DNA from: Galerina marginata
Lineage: Eukaryota; Basidiomycota; Agaricomycetes; Agaricales; Galerinaceae
Direction of reading: 5' to 3'
NCBI GenBank assembly: GCA_023014335.1
Contig: JAECYW010000017.1
Span: forward strand, 1,240,001-1,304,000
Length of the DNA: 64,000 nt
Shown here piece by piece: positions 24,191 through 35,015 of this stretch (positions within the stretch are counted from its first letter, which is position 1; each line of letters opens with the position of its first letter). The notes beneath the pieces are model-generated. The model made no database searches. It was not told the DNA's origin and saw only the letters and a program-made list of their open reading frames with translations. Position numbers and translations under genes: made by a program.

Positions 24191-24574
24191 AGGCACGTGA
24201 CCACACGCGCACCCAATTCACGCGTCGCGCGGGGCGCGCTCTGTGCGAAACCGCATGCAGGAGGCCCAATCTTGCTTCGAAAATTTTCAAATTTGGCAGA
24301 AATCTATGTAATTAAGTCCTAAACAAGTATACCAAAAAATATATTGAAATACCAGTCAGCTACCAGCTATATTACTCAAATCTTACAAAATCTTCGCCCA
24401 AAGAGATCCCCATGGCAGGTGCAGTGTAGTCAATAATTTATTGGTGTCCTTCAGAAGACTTGGAAATATATGCTAGAATGTCTATTCAATTGTTTTGAAA
24501 GGAAAGGAGTGAATGTGCTCCTCAAATTCAGAAAATAGAGGTACTTTTCGAAATTTAGACTAGAAGAGGAGGAC

Positions 24575-24901
24575 AGAATGGAGCATAGCTACACCAGTTT
24601 TCAGCCAAATCACTTGATTTTTTTGAGGTTTTGTGCGTATAAATATGTTCCAATCGACTGCGTAAAGACGACAAGGTCGCGTTGACCTTTAAGCAGTCGA
24701 AACGACAGTTTTATGCATTTTGAAGTAGAAATTTCAGAAAGGATGGAGCCTAGCTACACCAATTCTTAACCAAATCTCTTGAATATTTTTGTGCTGTGTA
24801 CGCATTAATATACTCAAATTAAATCCGTTGAGACGACAGGGTCGCGCTGATTTTTAAGTATTTAAAACGATGGTTTTTCGCATTTTGAAGTAGAAAATTC
24901 G
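24575..24901 (+). repeat. Two diverged ~165-bp direct sub-repeats (unit 1; in every unit)
   Basis: The first copy runs from AATGGAGCATAGCTACACC (about 24575) to CATTTTGAAGTAGAAATT (about 24735). The second runs from GGATGGAGCCTAGCTACACC (about 24741) to CATTTTGAAGTAGAAAATTC (about 24901). They share AGACGACA(A/G)GGTCGCG and AAACGA(C/T)(A/G)GTTTT blocks but differ at many positions. So this internal duplication is much older than the 1125-bp amplification. Confidence 0.8.
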
Positions 24902-25187
24902 TGCCTTGGTAATTAAGTCATGGCTGGTTCTTCATTTTTTAGGTCAGAGTCACAGAATTGTAGCTTAAAACGAATGGTATTTCCTCAGATAAACCTCATA
25001 GTGCATGGAATTTATTTCAGGGAAAAGGGTTTCTAACTAATACTCAAATACAATGTTCATTGACAAGGAATGGATTACTTCAGTGAGCCTGAGAAATACT
25101 CTCCGAGTTTAGAAATCCCTGGACAGATTTCTCAACTTTTAGAGGGAAATCCCTGGGCTCCAGAACGCACAGATTTGCTTCCGAGAG

Positions 25188-25237
25188 CCCTTGGAATGAC
25201 CAATTTTCCTGTTGAGGCAGCTTCGCCATTCCAAGGG
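25188..25237. repeat. 11-bp inverted repeat across the unit junction
   Basis: CCCTTGGAATG at 25188-25198 and CATTCCAAGGG at 25227-25237 form a perfect inverted repeat with a 28-nt loop that contains the junction 25210/25211. The same structure lies at each of the four internal junctions (period 1125). The arms are the subterminal ends of one unit, so a single unit has inverted-repeat-like termini. Confidence 0.85.
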
Positions 25238-28200
25238 ATTTCCAAAAGTGGACGATTTTCGATCAAGGACCGATTTTGACCGAGCAGACCGATTTGAAAT
25301 CCGAAGGACCGATTTAGGCACGTGACCACACGCGCACCCAATTCACGCGTCGCGCGGGGCGCGCTCTGTGCGAAACCGCATGCAGGAGGCCCAATCTTGC
25401 TTCGAAAATTTTCAAATTTGGCAGAAATCTATGTAATTAAGTCCTAAACAAGTATACCAAAAAATATATTGAAATACCAGTCAGCTACCAGCTATATTAC
25501 TCAAATCTTACAAAATCTTCGCCCAAAGAGATCCCCATGGCAGGTGCAGTGTAGTCAATAATTTATTGGTGTCCTTCAGAAGACTTGGAAATATATGCTA
25601 GAATGTCTATTCAATTGTTTTGAAAGGAAAGGAGTGAATGTGCTCCTCAAATTCAGAAAATAGAGGTACTTTTCGAAATTTAGACTAGAAGAGGAGGACA
25701 GAATGGAGCATAGCTACACCAGTTTTCAGCCAAATCACTTGATTTTTTTGAGGTTTTGTGCGTATAAATATGTTCCAATCGACTGCGTAAAGACGACAAG
25801 GTCGCGTTGACCTTTAAGCAGTCGAAACGACAGTTTTATGCATTTTGAAGTAGAAATTTCAGAAAGGATGGAGCCTAGCTACACCAATTCTTAACCAAAT
25901 CTCTTGAATATTTTTGTGCTGTGTACGCATTAATATACTCAAATTAAATCCGTTGAGACGACAGGGTCGCGCTGATTTTTAAGTATTTAAAACGATGGTT
26001 TTTCGCATTTTGAAGTAGAAAATTCGTGCCTTGGTAATTAAGTCATGGCTGGTTCTTCATTTTTTAGGTCAGAGTCACAGAATTGTAGCTTAAAACGAAT
26101 GGTATTTCCTCAGATAAACCTCATAGTGCATGGAATTTATTTCAGGGAAAAGGGTTTCTAACTAATACTCAAATACAATGTTCATTGACAAGGAATGGAT
26201 TACTTCAGTGAGCCTGAGAAATACTCTCCGAGTTTAGAAATCCCTGGACAGATTTCTCAACTTTTAGAGGGAAATCCCTGGGCTCCAGAACGCACAGATT
26301 TGCTTCCGAGAGCCCTTGGAATGACCAATTTTCCTGTTGAGGCAGCTTCGCCATTCCAAGGGATTTCCAAAAGTGGACGATTTTCGATCAAGGACCGATT
26401 TTGACCGAGCAGACCGATTTGAAATCCGAAGGACCGATTTAGGCACGTGACCACACGCGCACCCAATTCACGCGTCGCGCGGGGCGCGCTCTGTGCGAAA
26501 CCGCATGCAGGAGGCCCAATCTTGCTTCGAAAATTTTCAAATTTGGCAGAAATCTATGTAATTAAGTCCTAAACAAGTATACCAAAAAATATATTGAAAT
26601 ACCAGTCAGCTACCAGCTATATTACTCAAATCTTACAAAATCTTCGCCCAAAGAGATCCCCATGGCAGGTGCAGTGTAGTCAATAATTTATTGGTGTCCT
26701 TCAGAAGACTTGGAAATATATGCTAGAATGTCTATTCAATTGTTTTGAAAGGAAAGGAGTGAATGTGCTCCTCAAATTCAGAAAATAGAGGTACTTTTCG
26801 AAATTTAGACTAGAAGAGGAGGACAGAATGGAGCATAGCTACACCAGTTTTCAGCCAAATCACTTGATTTTTTTGAGGTTTTGTGCGTATAAATATGTTC
26901 CAATCGACTGCGTAAAGACGACAAGGTCGCGTTGACCTTTAAGCAGTCGAAACGACAGTTTTATGCATTTTGAAGTAGAAATTTCAGAAAGGATGGAGCC
27001 TAGCTACACCAATTCTTAACCAAATCTCTTGAATATTTTTGTGCTGTGTACGCATTAATATACTCAAATTAAATCCGTTGAGACGACAGGGTCGCGCTGA
27101 TTTTTAAGTATTTAAAACGATGGTTTTTCGCATTTTGAAGTAGAAAATTCGTGCCTTGGTAATTAAGTCATGGCTGGTTCTTCATTTTTTAGGTCAGAGT
27201 CACAGAATTGTAGCTTAAAACGAATGGTATTTCCTCAGATAAACCTCATAGTGCATGGAATTTATTTCAGGGAAAAGGGTTTCTAACTAATACTCAAATA
27301 CAATGTTCATTGACAAGGAATGGATTACTTCAGTGAGCCTGAGAAATACTCTCCGAGTTTAGAAATCCCTGGACAGATTTCTCAACTTTTAGAGGGAAAT
27401 CCCTGGGCTCCAGAACGCACAGATTTGCTTCCGAGAGCCCTTGGAATGACCAATTTTCCTGTTGAGGCAGCTTCGCCATTCCAAGGGATTTCCAAAAGTG
27501 GACGATTTTCGATCAAGGACCGATTTTGACCGAGCAGACCGATTTGAAATCCGAAGGACCGATTTAGGCACGTGACCACACGCGCACCCAATTCACGCGT
27601 CGCGCGGGGCGCGCTCTGTGCGAAACCGCATGCAGGAGGCCCAATCTTGCTTCGAAAATTTTCAAATTTGGCAGAAATCTATGTAATTAAGTCCTAAACA
27701 AGTATACCAAAAAATATATTGAAATACCAGTCAGCTACCAGCTATATTACTCAAATCTTACAAAATCTTCGCCCAAAGAGATCCCCATGGCAGGTGCAGT
27801 GTAGTCAATAATTTATTGGTGTCCTTCAGAAGACTTGGAAATATATGCTAGAATGTCTATTCAATTGTTTTGAAAGGAAAGGAGTGAATGTGCTCCTCAA
27901 ATTCAGAAAATAGAGGTACTTTTCGAAATTTAGACTAGAAGAGGAGGACAGAATGGAGCATAGCTACACCAGTTTTCAGCCAAATCACTTGATTTTTTTG
28001 AGGTTTTGTGCGTATAAATATGTTCCAATCGACTGCGTAAAGACGACAAGGTCGCGTTGACCTTTAAGCAGTCGAAACGACAGTTTTATGCATTTTGAAG
28101 TAGAAATTTCAGAAAGGATGGAGCCTAGCTACACCAATTCTTAACCAAATCTCTTGAATATTTTTGTGCTGTGTACGCATTAATATACTCAAATTAAATC

Positions 28201-29710
28201 CGTTGAGACGACAGGGTCGCGCTGATTTTTAAGTATTTAAAACGATGGTTTTTCGCATTTTGAAGTAGAAAATTCGTGCCTTGGTAATTAAGTCATGGCT
28301 GGTTCTTCATTTTTTAGGTCAGAGTCACAGAATTGTAGCTTAAAACGAATGGTATTTCCTCAGATAAACCTCATAGTGCATGGAATTTATTTCAGGGAAA
28401 AGGGTTTCTAACTAATACTCAAATACAATGTTCATTGACAAGGAATGGATTACTTCAGTGAGCCTGAGAAATACTCTCCGAGTTTAGAAATCCCTGGACA
28501 GATTTCTCAACTTTTAGAGGGAAATCCCTGGGCTCCAGAACGCACAGATTTGCTTCCGAGAGCCCTTGGAATGACCAATTTTCCTGTTGAGGCAGCTTCG
28601 CCATTCCAAGGGATTTCCAAAAGTGGACGATTTTCGATCAAGGACCGATTTTGACCGAGCAGACCGATTTGAAATCCGAAGGACCGATTTAGGCACGTGA
28701 CCACACGCGCACCCAATTCACGCGTCGCGCGGGGCGCGCTCTGTGCGAAACCGCATGCAGGAGGCCCAATCTTGCTTCGAAAATTTTCAAATTTGGCAGA
28801 AATCTATGTAATTAAGTCCTAAACAAGTATACCAAAAAATATATTGAAATACCAGTCAGCTACCAGCTATATTACTCAAATCTTACAAAATCTTCGCCCA
28901 AAGAGATCCCCATGGCAGGTGCAGTGTAGTCAATAATTTATTGGTGTCCTTCAGAAGACTTGGAAATATATGCTAGAATGTCTATTCAATTGTTTTGAAA
29001 GGAAAGGAGTGAATGTGCTCCTCAAATTCAGAAAATAGAGGTACTTTTCGAAATTTAGACTAGAAGAGGAGGACAGAATGGAGCATAGCTACACCAGTTT
29101 TCAGCCAAATCACTTGATTTTTTTGAGGTTTTGTGCGTATAAATATGTTCCAATCGACTGCGTAAAGACGACAAGGTCGCGTTGACCTTTAAGCAGTCGA
29201 AACGACAGTTTTATGCATTTTGAAGTAGAAATTTCAGAAAGGATGGAGCCTAGCTACACCAATTCTTAACCAAATCTCTTGAATATTTTTGTGCTGTGTA
29301 CGCATTAATATACTCAAATTAAATCCGTTGAGACGACAGGGTCGCGCTGATTTTTAAGTATTTAAAACGATGGTTTTTCGCATTTTGAAGTAGAAAATTC
29401 GTGCCTTGGTAATTAAGTCATGGCTGGTTCTTCATTTTTTAGGTCAGAGTCACAGAATTGTAGCTTAAAACGAATGGTATTTCCTCAGATAAACCTCATA
29501 GTGCATGGAATTTATTTCAGGGAAAAGGGTTTCTAACTAATACTCAAATACAATGTTCATTGACAAGGAATGGATTACTTCAGTGAGCCTGAGAAATACT
29601 CTCCGAGTTTAGAAATCCCTGGACAGATTTCTCAACTTTTAGAGGGAAATCCCTGGGCTCCAGAACGCACAGATTTGCTTCCGAGAGCCCTTGGAATGAC
29701 CAATTTTCCC

Positions 29711-30123
29711 GTTGTTGACGCGACGCGTCAATGCTTGTTGGGAGTAAAAATAGCTGCAATGTACAGTCCACTTACTTTAAGTATATCGAGTAAATGGGAT
29801 TGAGCTCAGTTCAATGATGATCATGCTCAAAAGAAGGCATAAAATAAGTTAACAGATCAGTCGGTTCTTCCGGACAAATGACACCCTCTAGAGTGTGCGA
29901 GGAATAATAGTGTAGTCCATCAAATTGTTATGTACAACAAGGTCTTTGATATACTTAGAGCTATGATATCAATATCGAATTTATTATTACAGGTCGGAAA
30001 CTAACTACTTCAGTTGAGTACAGTGGGCGATGTGCCGTAGAGCAATTGTCGATTCCAGGCAAACAGGACGAAACAAGGCAGACTAATGCTTACCGTTTAC
30101 GAAGGAGACATGGTGATAGGATG
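29711..30123. other. Spacer after the array; 17-bp palindrome
   Basis: Begins with GTTGTTGA, the same octamer that precedes the array, then the perfect palindrome TTGACGCG-A-CGCGTCAA at 29715-29731. The rest is AT-rich, with no gene seen up to the RING gene's stop. Confidence 0.6.
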
Positions 30124-32205
30124 TCAGTCAGCCCTGCGAGACTTTTTCTTAGACTTTGGAACCTCCACAGCTCTCTGGCACACAGGACATCGTCCGGACA
30201 CGTCAGTAAGCCAAGGATCTAGACAAGTTTTCTAAATTTCAAAGTCAGACAGAATTAGGAAGTCAATAAAAAACCCCTACATGGAAAACGTGGCCACAGG
30301 CAAGTAGCCTGAGAGGCTGAGCACCCTCACCAGCATCTGCTAACTTTAACTGGTCTAGCCGCTGTTCTTCGGTAATATTCGTCAGAGGTGGAGCACTACT
30401 GCTGCTGGCCTTTACGTTGTGAGAAATGGGCTCTGGCTTTTCTTCTTCTCTGGGTTCCTCGGCTGCAGGTCCAGCATTTTTTCGCTTGGGCTCTTCAAAG
30501 TCCATCAAGCAGATAGCACAGGCAGCGCGGTTCCCTTCTAACGCGACGAAGGGAAATTCACTCTGCTCCCAGTTATCCTCCCAGGAAATGGGACCTTCAG
30601 CGTCAGAATGAAGTCGTTCTTCCCTCTTTTCGCTCGAGTTGTCGGCTCCTTCATCAGTCTTTTTTGATCGGAAGGAGGAGAAATTGTGTAGAAGTTTGAA
30701 CCGCTTGTGCGGTGGTTTAGGCGTCAAGGAGTCAACTTTCGGAGGGTAGGAATGTTGGGTTTGAACGGCAAGGTCGCTTTCCCCTTCCGGTGGTGGTGGA
30801 ATGTACATTACGAGCGGAATACGGTCTACAATGGATTTTGGTAATTTCCCTATTTCAGGCTTTATCATGTGCGGGTTTTGTAAAGGATGACGGCCAATGC
30901 ATATGAGGAAGATATTCCAAAATATCTGGTTCTCGTCAAGTTCGACTCTCGGAAAAGGATTGAGATTGCTTACAAAGAGTATAGGCGCTATAACCAGGAC
31001 GACGAGACCGAGTAGCACGACTTCTAGGACCATAAGATACATTATGCAGAGAATACCGAATACAAGCCACCACAGATGGGGTGACGTATGTCGGCAGGTA
31101 TTAATAGAGGTATATTCCAGAATATGTGCTGTCAAGAACCAGCTGAGGGTCATTAATGACGAAAGAAGGGTCAAACTGAGGAAGGGTCAGATGAGTACCG
31201 ATACCTAGATTCCATGAGACTGCTAACCGTGAATACACCCTGGAATGTGGAAGAACCGGGGCTTCAGGCAATGTAGCAGGTATTGGCACTCCATTGTTGG
31301 TAGAGTTGTTGGCAGGGAAATTTCCGTGAGCAACGACGGCAGGATTACCATTCTCATTAACCATTGCAGGCGGTTGAAAATTGGCAGAGTTGGCTTCAGA
31401 ATCGGCACGGGCAGGATGTCTGTCAAAAAAACAGGCGTTGAGCAGTATCCAAAAACCCTTGCGAGAAATAAACGCACAGTACACGGTCTCTCTGGAATTC
31501 CCAGTACGCTAGAACAGAGGCCAGCACAACTCTGACTACCCAAAGCGATGCCCAAACGCCAAGGGGGCGATCACAGGCAGTCCATTCACTGAGGTTTGGA
31601 TCCGTAGTACTCCTAAAAAGGGTTCCAGTCAAAACGAGCATGGTAATAATGGCTACGACCTATGTGTAAGAATGAATCGATGATTTAGTTCTATCAGAGA
31701 ACAGCTCCATTGAACATACCTGGAGAAAACCCCAAGAGACATTCCAGATCAAAGAGACCAAAGATTTACGTGCATGCGAGGCTCTACGACCCACTCCGAA
31801 GTACATCATTAGCCGCACATAGAGAGGAAGGTTGCGGGGAATGGATCCTGCACGATTGGCTTGCTGGTGATTGTGAGGCGTCATCGCTTGCGGTGGTTGA
31901 GGTGGTTGAGGTGGTGGGCGTCCTCGGACAGTGGAAGGATAATCGGATCCAAGTGACGGCCGAGAAACTGGCCAAGAAGCAGCAGTCTGCGCTAAGGGCG
32001 CGCTAGATGGCGGTTGATGTATGCCCGAGTGGAGAGCAAAGTTACTGGATACCTGGTGTCCATTGCCAGCTTGTTGATCGCTAGTGCTTTCTGAGATGCG
32101 CAGATTTGAATGGAAATGCGCCCTTTCTGGCTGACGTGGAAGGTCTCCAGCTGAGCGGATCCTCCGAATAGACCCTTCCTGAAGATGGGTGTCCTGAGTT
32201 GACAT
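30124..32205 (-). CDS. Membrane-anchored RING-H2 E3 ubiquitin ligase
   Basis: Likely transfers ubiquitin at an internal membrane; substrate unknown. The N-terminus from MSTQDTHLQEGSIRRIR is disordered and Pro/Ser-rich. Membrane segments follow (VVAIITMLVLTGTLF; VWASLWVVRVVLASVLAY; WWLVFGILCIMYLMVLEVVL; LLGLVVLVIAPILFV). A cytosolic region rich in Pro and charged residues leads to the RING-H2: CAICLMDFEEP, then LRLLACGHVFH, an intron, TCLDPWLTD and CPVCQRAVEVP. The order of C-x2-C, C-x-H, H-type and C-x2-C ligands fits RING-H2, with an unusually long acidic insertion (about 55 residues) between the first and second ligand pairs. The tail is basic (KSKKKSRRAD), stop at 30124-30126. Confidence 0.88.
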
Positions 32206-32612
32206 GACAAGTAGTTGTACTCTACGTCAGGTTGGAGTATCGATGTTATGTATGGGCTTGTATCCGGCCCTGGGTCGAGACAAAAGATCCAGGTATGCCC
32301 AGCGACGACGGTCCGTCCACAACGGCAAGGACAAAAGGTCGGGCGTCAAACCGGGAGATTGCTTGTAGTGTGGAACAAGTAAGCCACCAAGAGCCTGATG
32401 ACATTGACGGTCGTATACGTATACATTCATGAGGCGTCACAGATCACACACCCTGACCTTGGCCTCATGTTATCCATGACCCAAGTACATCCCTAACATC
32501 CCTATCATAATCCCTGTGGAATAAGTCCATACATAATACTTAAGATAACAGCTTTACGTCCAACTATAATGTCCAAATACGTCTGACTACCAGCTAGAGG
32601 TTGGGACCAGCT
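32206..32612. other. Intergenic between two minus-strand genes
   Basis: Should hold the RING-gene promoter and the 3' region of the coiled-coil gene. Open frames here on either strand are short and unconvincing. Nothing specific seen. Confidence 0.5.
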
Positions 32613-34608
32613 CAACGCCATGAATCACCAGATTTGGATTGACCCATTTCCGTAAACTCTGCGCCGATAACCTGGGTCACTGCCCTCGCAGCTAGAAAAG
32701 ATAAAATAATAATGAATGGATAGGGATGCAAACGTACTATCAAGACACTGACCTGTTTCTATTTCATTTCTCTCTCCCTCGTCCATGATAGCAGCGTAAA
32801 GTCTGCGACTGCTCCACCTATCTGTATGCAATTTAAGGAAGCAGATCTTCACAAATTTCTTGTAGTCCCCCACACTCATAAGGGATTTAGCCGCATCGAA
32901 GAAAGCTGTTGCGCCTTGCCAGTCCACGTCTTGCACCCTCAATTCGTTAGGACGTCGAAGTGTCGGCCACGGAATATCAATAAACGTGAGAGGGAAATTT
33001 TCTGCCTCGAATCTGGTGTTGACGAAAAATTCGAGGACAGCTTTGAAACGTTCGATGGCCCGCGCATTGGTCCACACGCCGCGCTCCCATTGCGAATGGC
33101 GTAATGCTCGTTCTCTGTCCAAATGCTCCATCATTTCTACTCGCCGTCGCCTTTCCTGATCCCGTAACCGAGTCTCTTCCTGTTCTTGGAGCCTTCGGGC
33201 CTCTGCCTCCAGCTGGCGCATTTGTTCCTCTGCCTGCCGTCGGGCTTCGGCTTTGACTCTTCGGGCTTCTTCTTCTTCTCCTCGATAAAGCTGTTCACGT
33301 TGTCTCTGTCTGTCTCGATCAGCATTCAACTCTGCCATCTTCCGACGTGACTCCTCAATTTTCTGAGCATGTAACCCTCCGGTTTCCTCTGACGATTGGG
33401 GAATATCTGGGGAGTTGCTCTCACCCATTCCCGCTTCTTCCGTTTCACTTTCCTCAAGTATATCATGGAATTCGTGGTATCCTGTGGAAGCAATTAAAAA
33501 AGGTTCATGACTGAGACTGAGTGGCACTTACTATGTGCTTCAGAATGAGACTGGGGTTGAGGGACTTCCGACAGTACCTCTCGCATGAATTTTCTTTCGC
33601 GCTCTTGTTTTCGCGCTTCCTTTTCAACCTCCCACCTGGCCTGTTGGGTGGATTTCCGTTTGATTCTATGTGATGTAGAAGCACGTTTCGAACTTGAGGG
33701 AGACAGAGTGCGTGCCCGTTTTTGAACTTTGGGAGTATAATGCTTCGTATTGCGATTCTGGCTATCCTCCTTGAAGTAGGCGTTTTCCTCTTCCTCTGCT
33801 CCGCGTAGAGTAGTGAGGGTCTCGTCAACTGTGGGCGGAACAATAAGCGGGTGGTTCTGTACATATGAAGCAGAGAGAAAAGTGTCTGACCGGTCCTCTT
33901 ATGGTTTAATCGTTCGTATGAAGTTGATGCAAAGTTTGTAAAATCGAATCGTTCGCGCGGGGTGCTTTTTGGGCGAGATCGTCGCTTGGAGGAGTAGCCG
34001 TCCTCGTCCATCATATCGATATCCTCATCATCTGGGACAATTGATGATGCACTCCCTTGCGAACGCAAGGAAGGTGACTTGAACCGCTCGAACATAGGCG
34101 ACGCCTTTTTGGATATTACGCTCGGACGAGAAAAGTCGTCGACGAAACAATCGTACAGAGGGTCCAGTTTATAGATATCCCATTGCTCTTGCGAAATCAC
34201 AACCGCCTGTCTTGTTTACGACGCTCGTCAATGCCAAGAGTGGCAACTTGGGCAAGATAGGACCTCACCCGCAAAGAAGAACGACCCGCGGAAAAGTTCC
34301 CTCATCCATGACATGCTCCACTTTTCGCGCGCGAGGTATCCAACGCCAGAAGGTTCCCTTGCCGGGAATTGTCTCGATTACGATCCGTTTTGGCGGGCAC
34401 TGTTCATCGCTCAGGGACAAACTGCCGAGGCGTGAAATGCCAATAGGTGCTGCGATGTCAGGATCAAAAGAGGCGAAGGATAGTGTGGAATTGGAGTAGC
34501 GGAGCAGACGAGAGGGTTGTGTTGGATCTAGGATACCCGGAACGGAGCCGCTGACGTCGAGGAGAGTGGGCACATCTGGAGGCGGAGTTAGTTTTGGACG
34601 ACGGACCA
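32613..34608 (-). CDS. Conserved-looking coiled-coil protein, unknown function
   Basis: Starts MVRRPKLTPPPDVPTLLDVS. The N-terminal region has several compact motifs (SLSLSDEQCPPKRIVIETIP, GKGTFWRWIPRARKVEHVMD, ISQEQWDIYKLDPLYDCFVD), then a basic, disordered middle. A long charged helix follows, rich in Glu, Arg and Gln (KMAELNADRDRQRQREQLYR through MEHLDRERALRHSQWE), predicted coiled coil. The C-terminal domain reads WTNARAIERFKAVLEFFVNT, FIDIPWPTLRRPNELRVQDV, FDAAKSLMSVGDYKKFVK and HTDRWSSRRLYAAIMDEGER, and ends GQSKSGDSWR. The C-terminal segment looks like part of the J-domain-related fold often found in basidiomycete hypothetical proteins, without an HPD motif. A one-base discrepancy is needed near 33897. 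Function unknown. Confidence 0.72.
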
Positions 34609-35015
34609 TGATCAGAAACAGGAAAACAAAACACACCTTGAGCACTCATATATGTGGGATAGACCTCTTGTACTTCGTTCGAAAGATTATTGGACGGTGT
34701 TGAAAGAACGAGCCACGTGACCGTTCAGTAGTTAGGGAATATTAACCAGATATGGAAAGTGTTGTTTTGGGTATAGGTGGAGGAAGTAACCACCATTGCT
34801 ATGGTGTCTTGAACTTGAAGACTACTGGCGAGATAGGGTTGTAGACGCACCGCTATTCGACTCTTCGAGAGAGGATAGAAATGAGTTGCTGCACAGCATG
34901 ACCTCACATAACAATTCCTGACTCTTTTGTTGTCTCCTTCGAGTCACGGCATTCTTCATTGACTCGCCCATAATCCTTAAATATCCTCGCATATCCCAGG
35001 TTCAGGGCACACAAA
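34609..35015. promoter_or_regulatory. Divergent promoter region
   Basis: The 407 bp between the start codons of the coiled-coil gene (leftward) and the GTPase gene (rightward). Both promoters must lie here. No TATA box or known element was clear. Confidence 0.45.

Larger units (their letters stand above)
24086..29710. repeat. Tandem array, five 1125-bp units
   Basis: Five head-to-tail units: 24086-25210, 25211-26335, 26336-27460, 27461-28585 and 28586-29710. Lines compared between first and last copies are the same base for base; only the final base of the last unit differs (C for T). Each unit begins with CATTCCAAGGGATTTCC-type sequence, iteron-like GACCGATTT repeats and a CpG-rich block (CACGTG, ACGCGT). 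It continues AT-rich with two related 165-bp sub-repeats. The 60-77 residue frames inside, several crossing unit junctions, have no features of real proteins. The whole array sits between two copies of GTTGTTGA (24083-24090 and 29711-29718). Identity between copies implies very recent expansion or strong homogenisation. The true copy number may be larger if the assembly collapsed it. Confidence 0.97.

Noticed and set aside
24086..29710. CRISPR or rDNA interpretation of the array
   Set aside because: Units are 1125 bp with no short repeat-spacer pattern, the genome is eukaryotic, and no rRNA core sequence is seen.
24086..29710. Helitron interpretation of the array
   Set aside because: The flanks are an 8-bp direct repeat rather than an A/T insertion point, and no CTRR end was seen.
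25070..29803. Recurring 60-77 residue open frames in the tandem array (both strands)
   Set aside because: They repeat because the DNA repeats, several cross unit junctions, opposite strands overlap, and they lack any motif, signal or domain.
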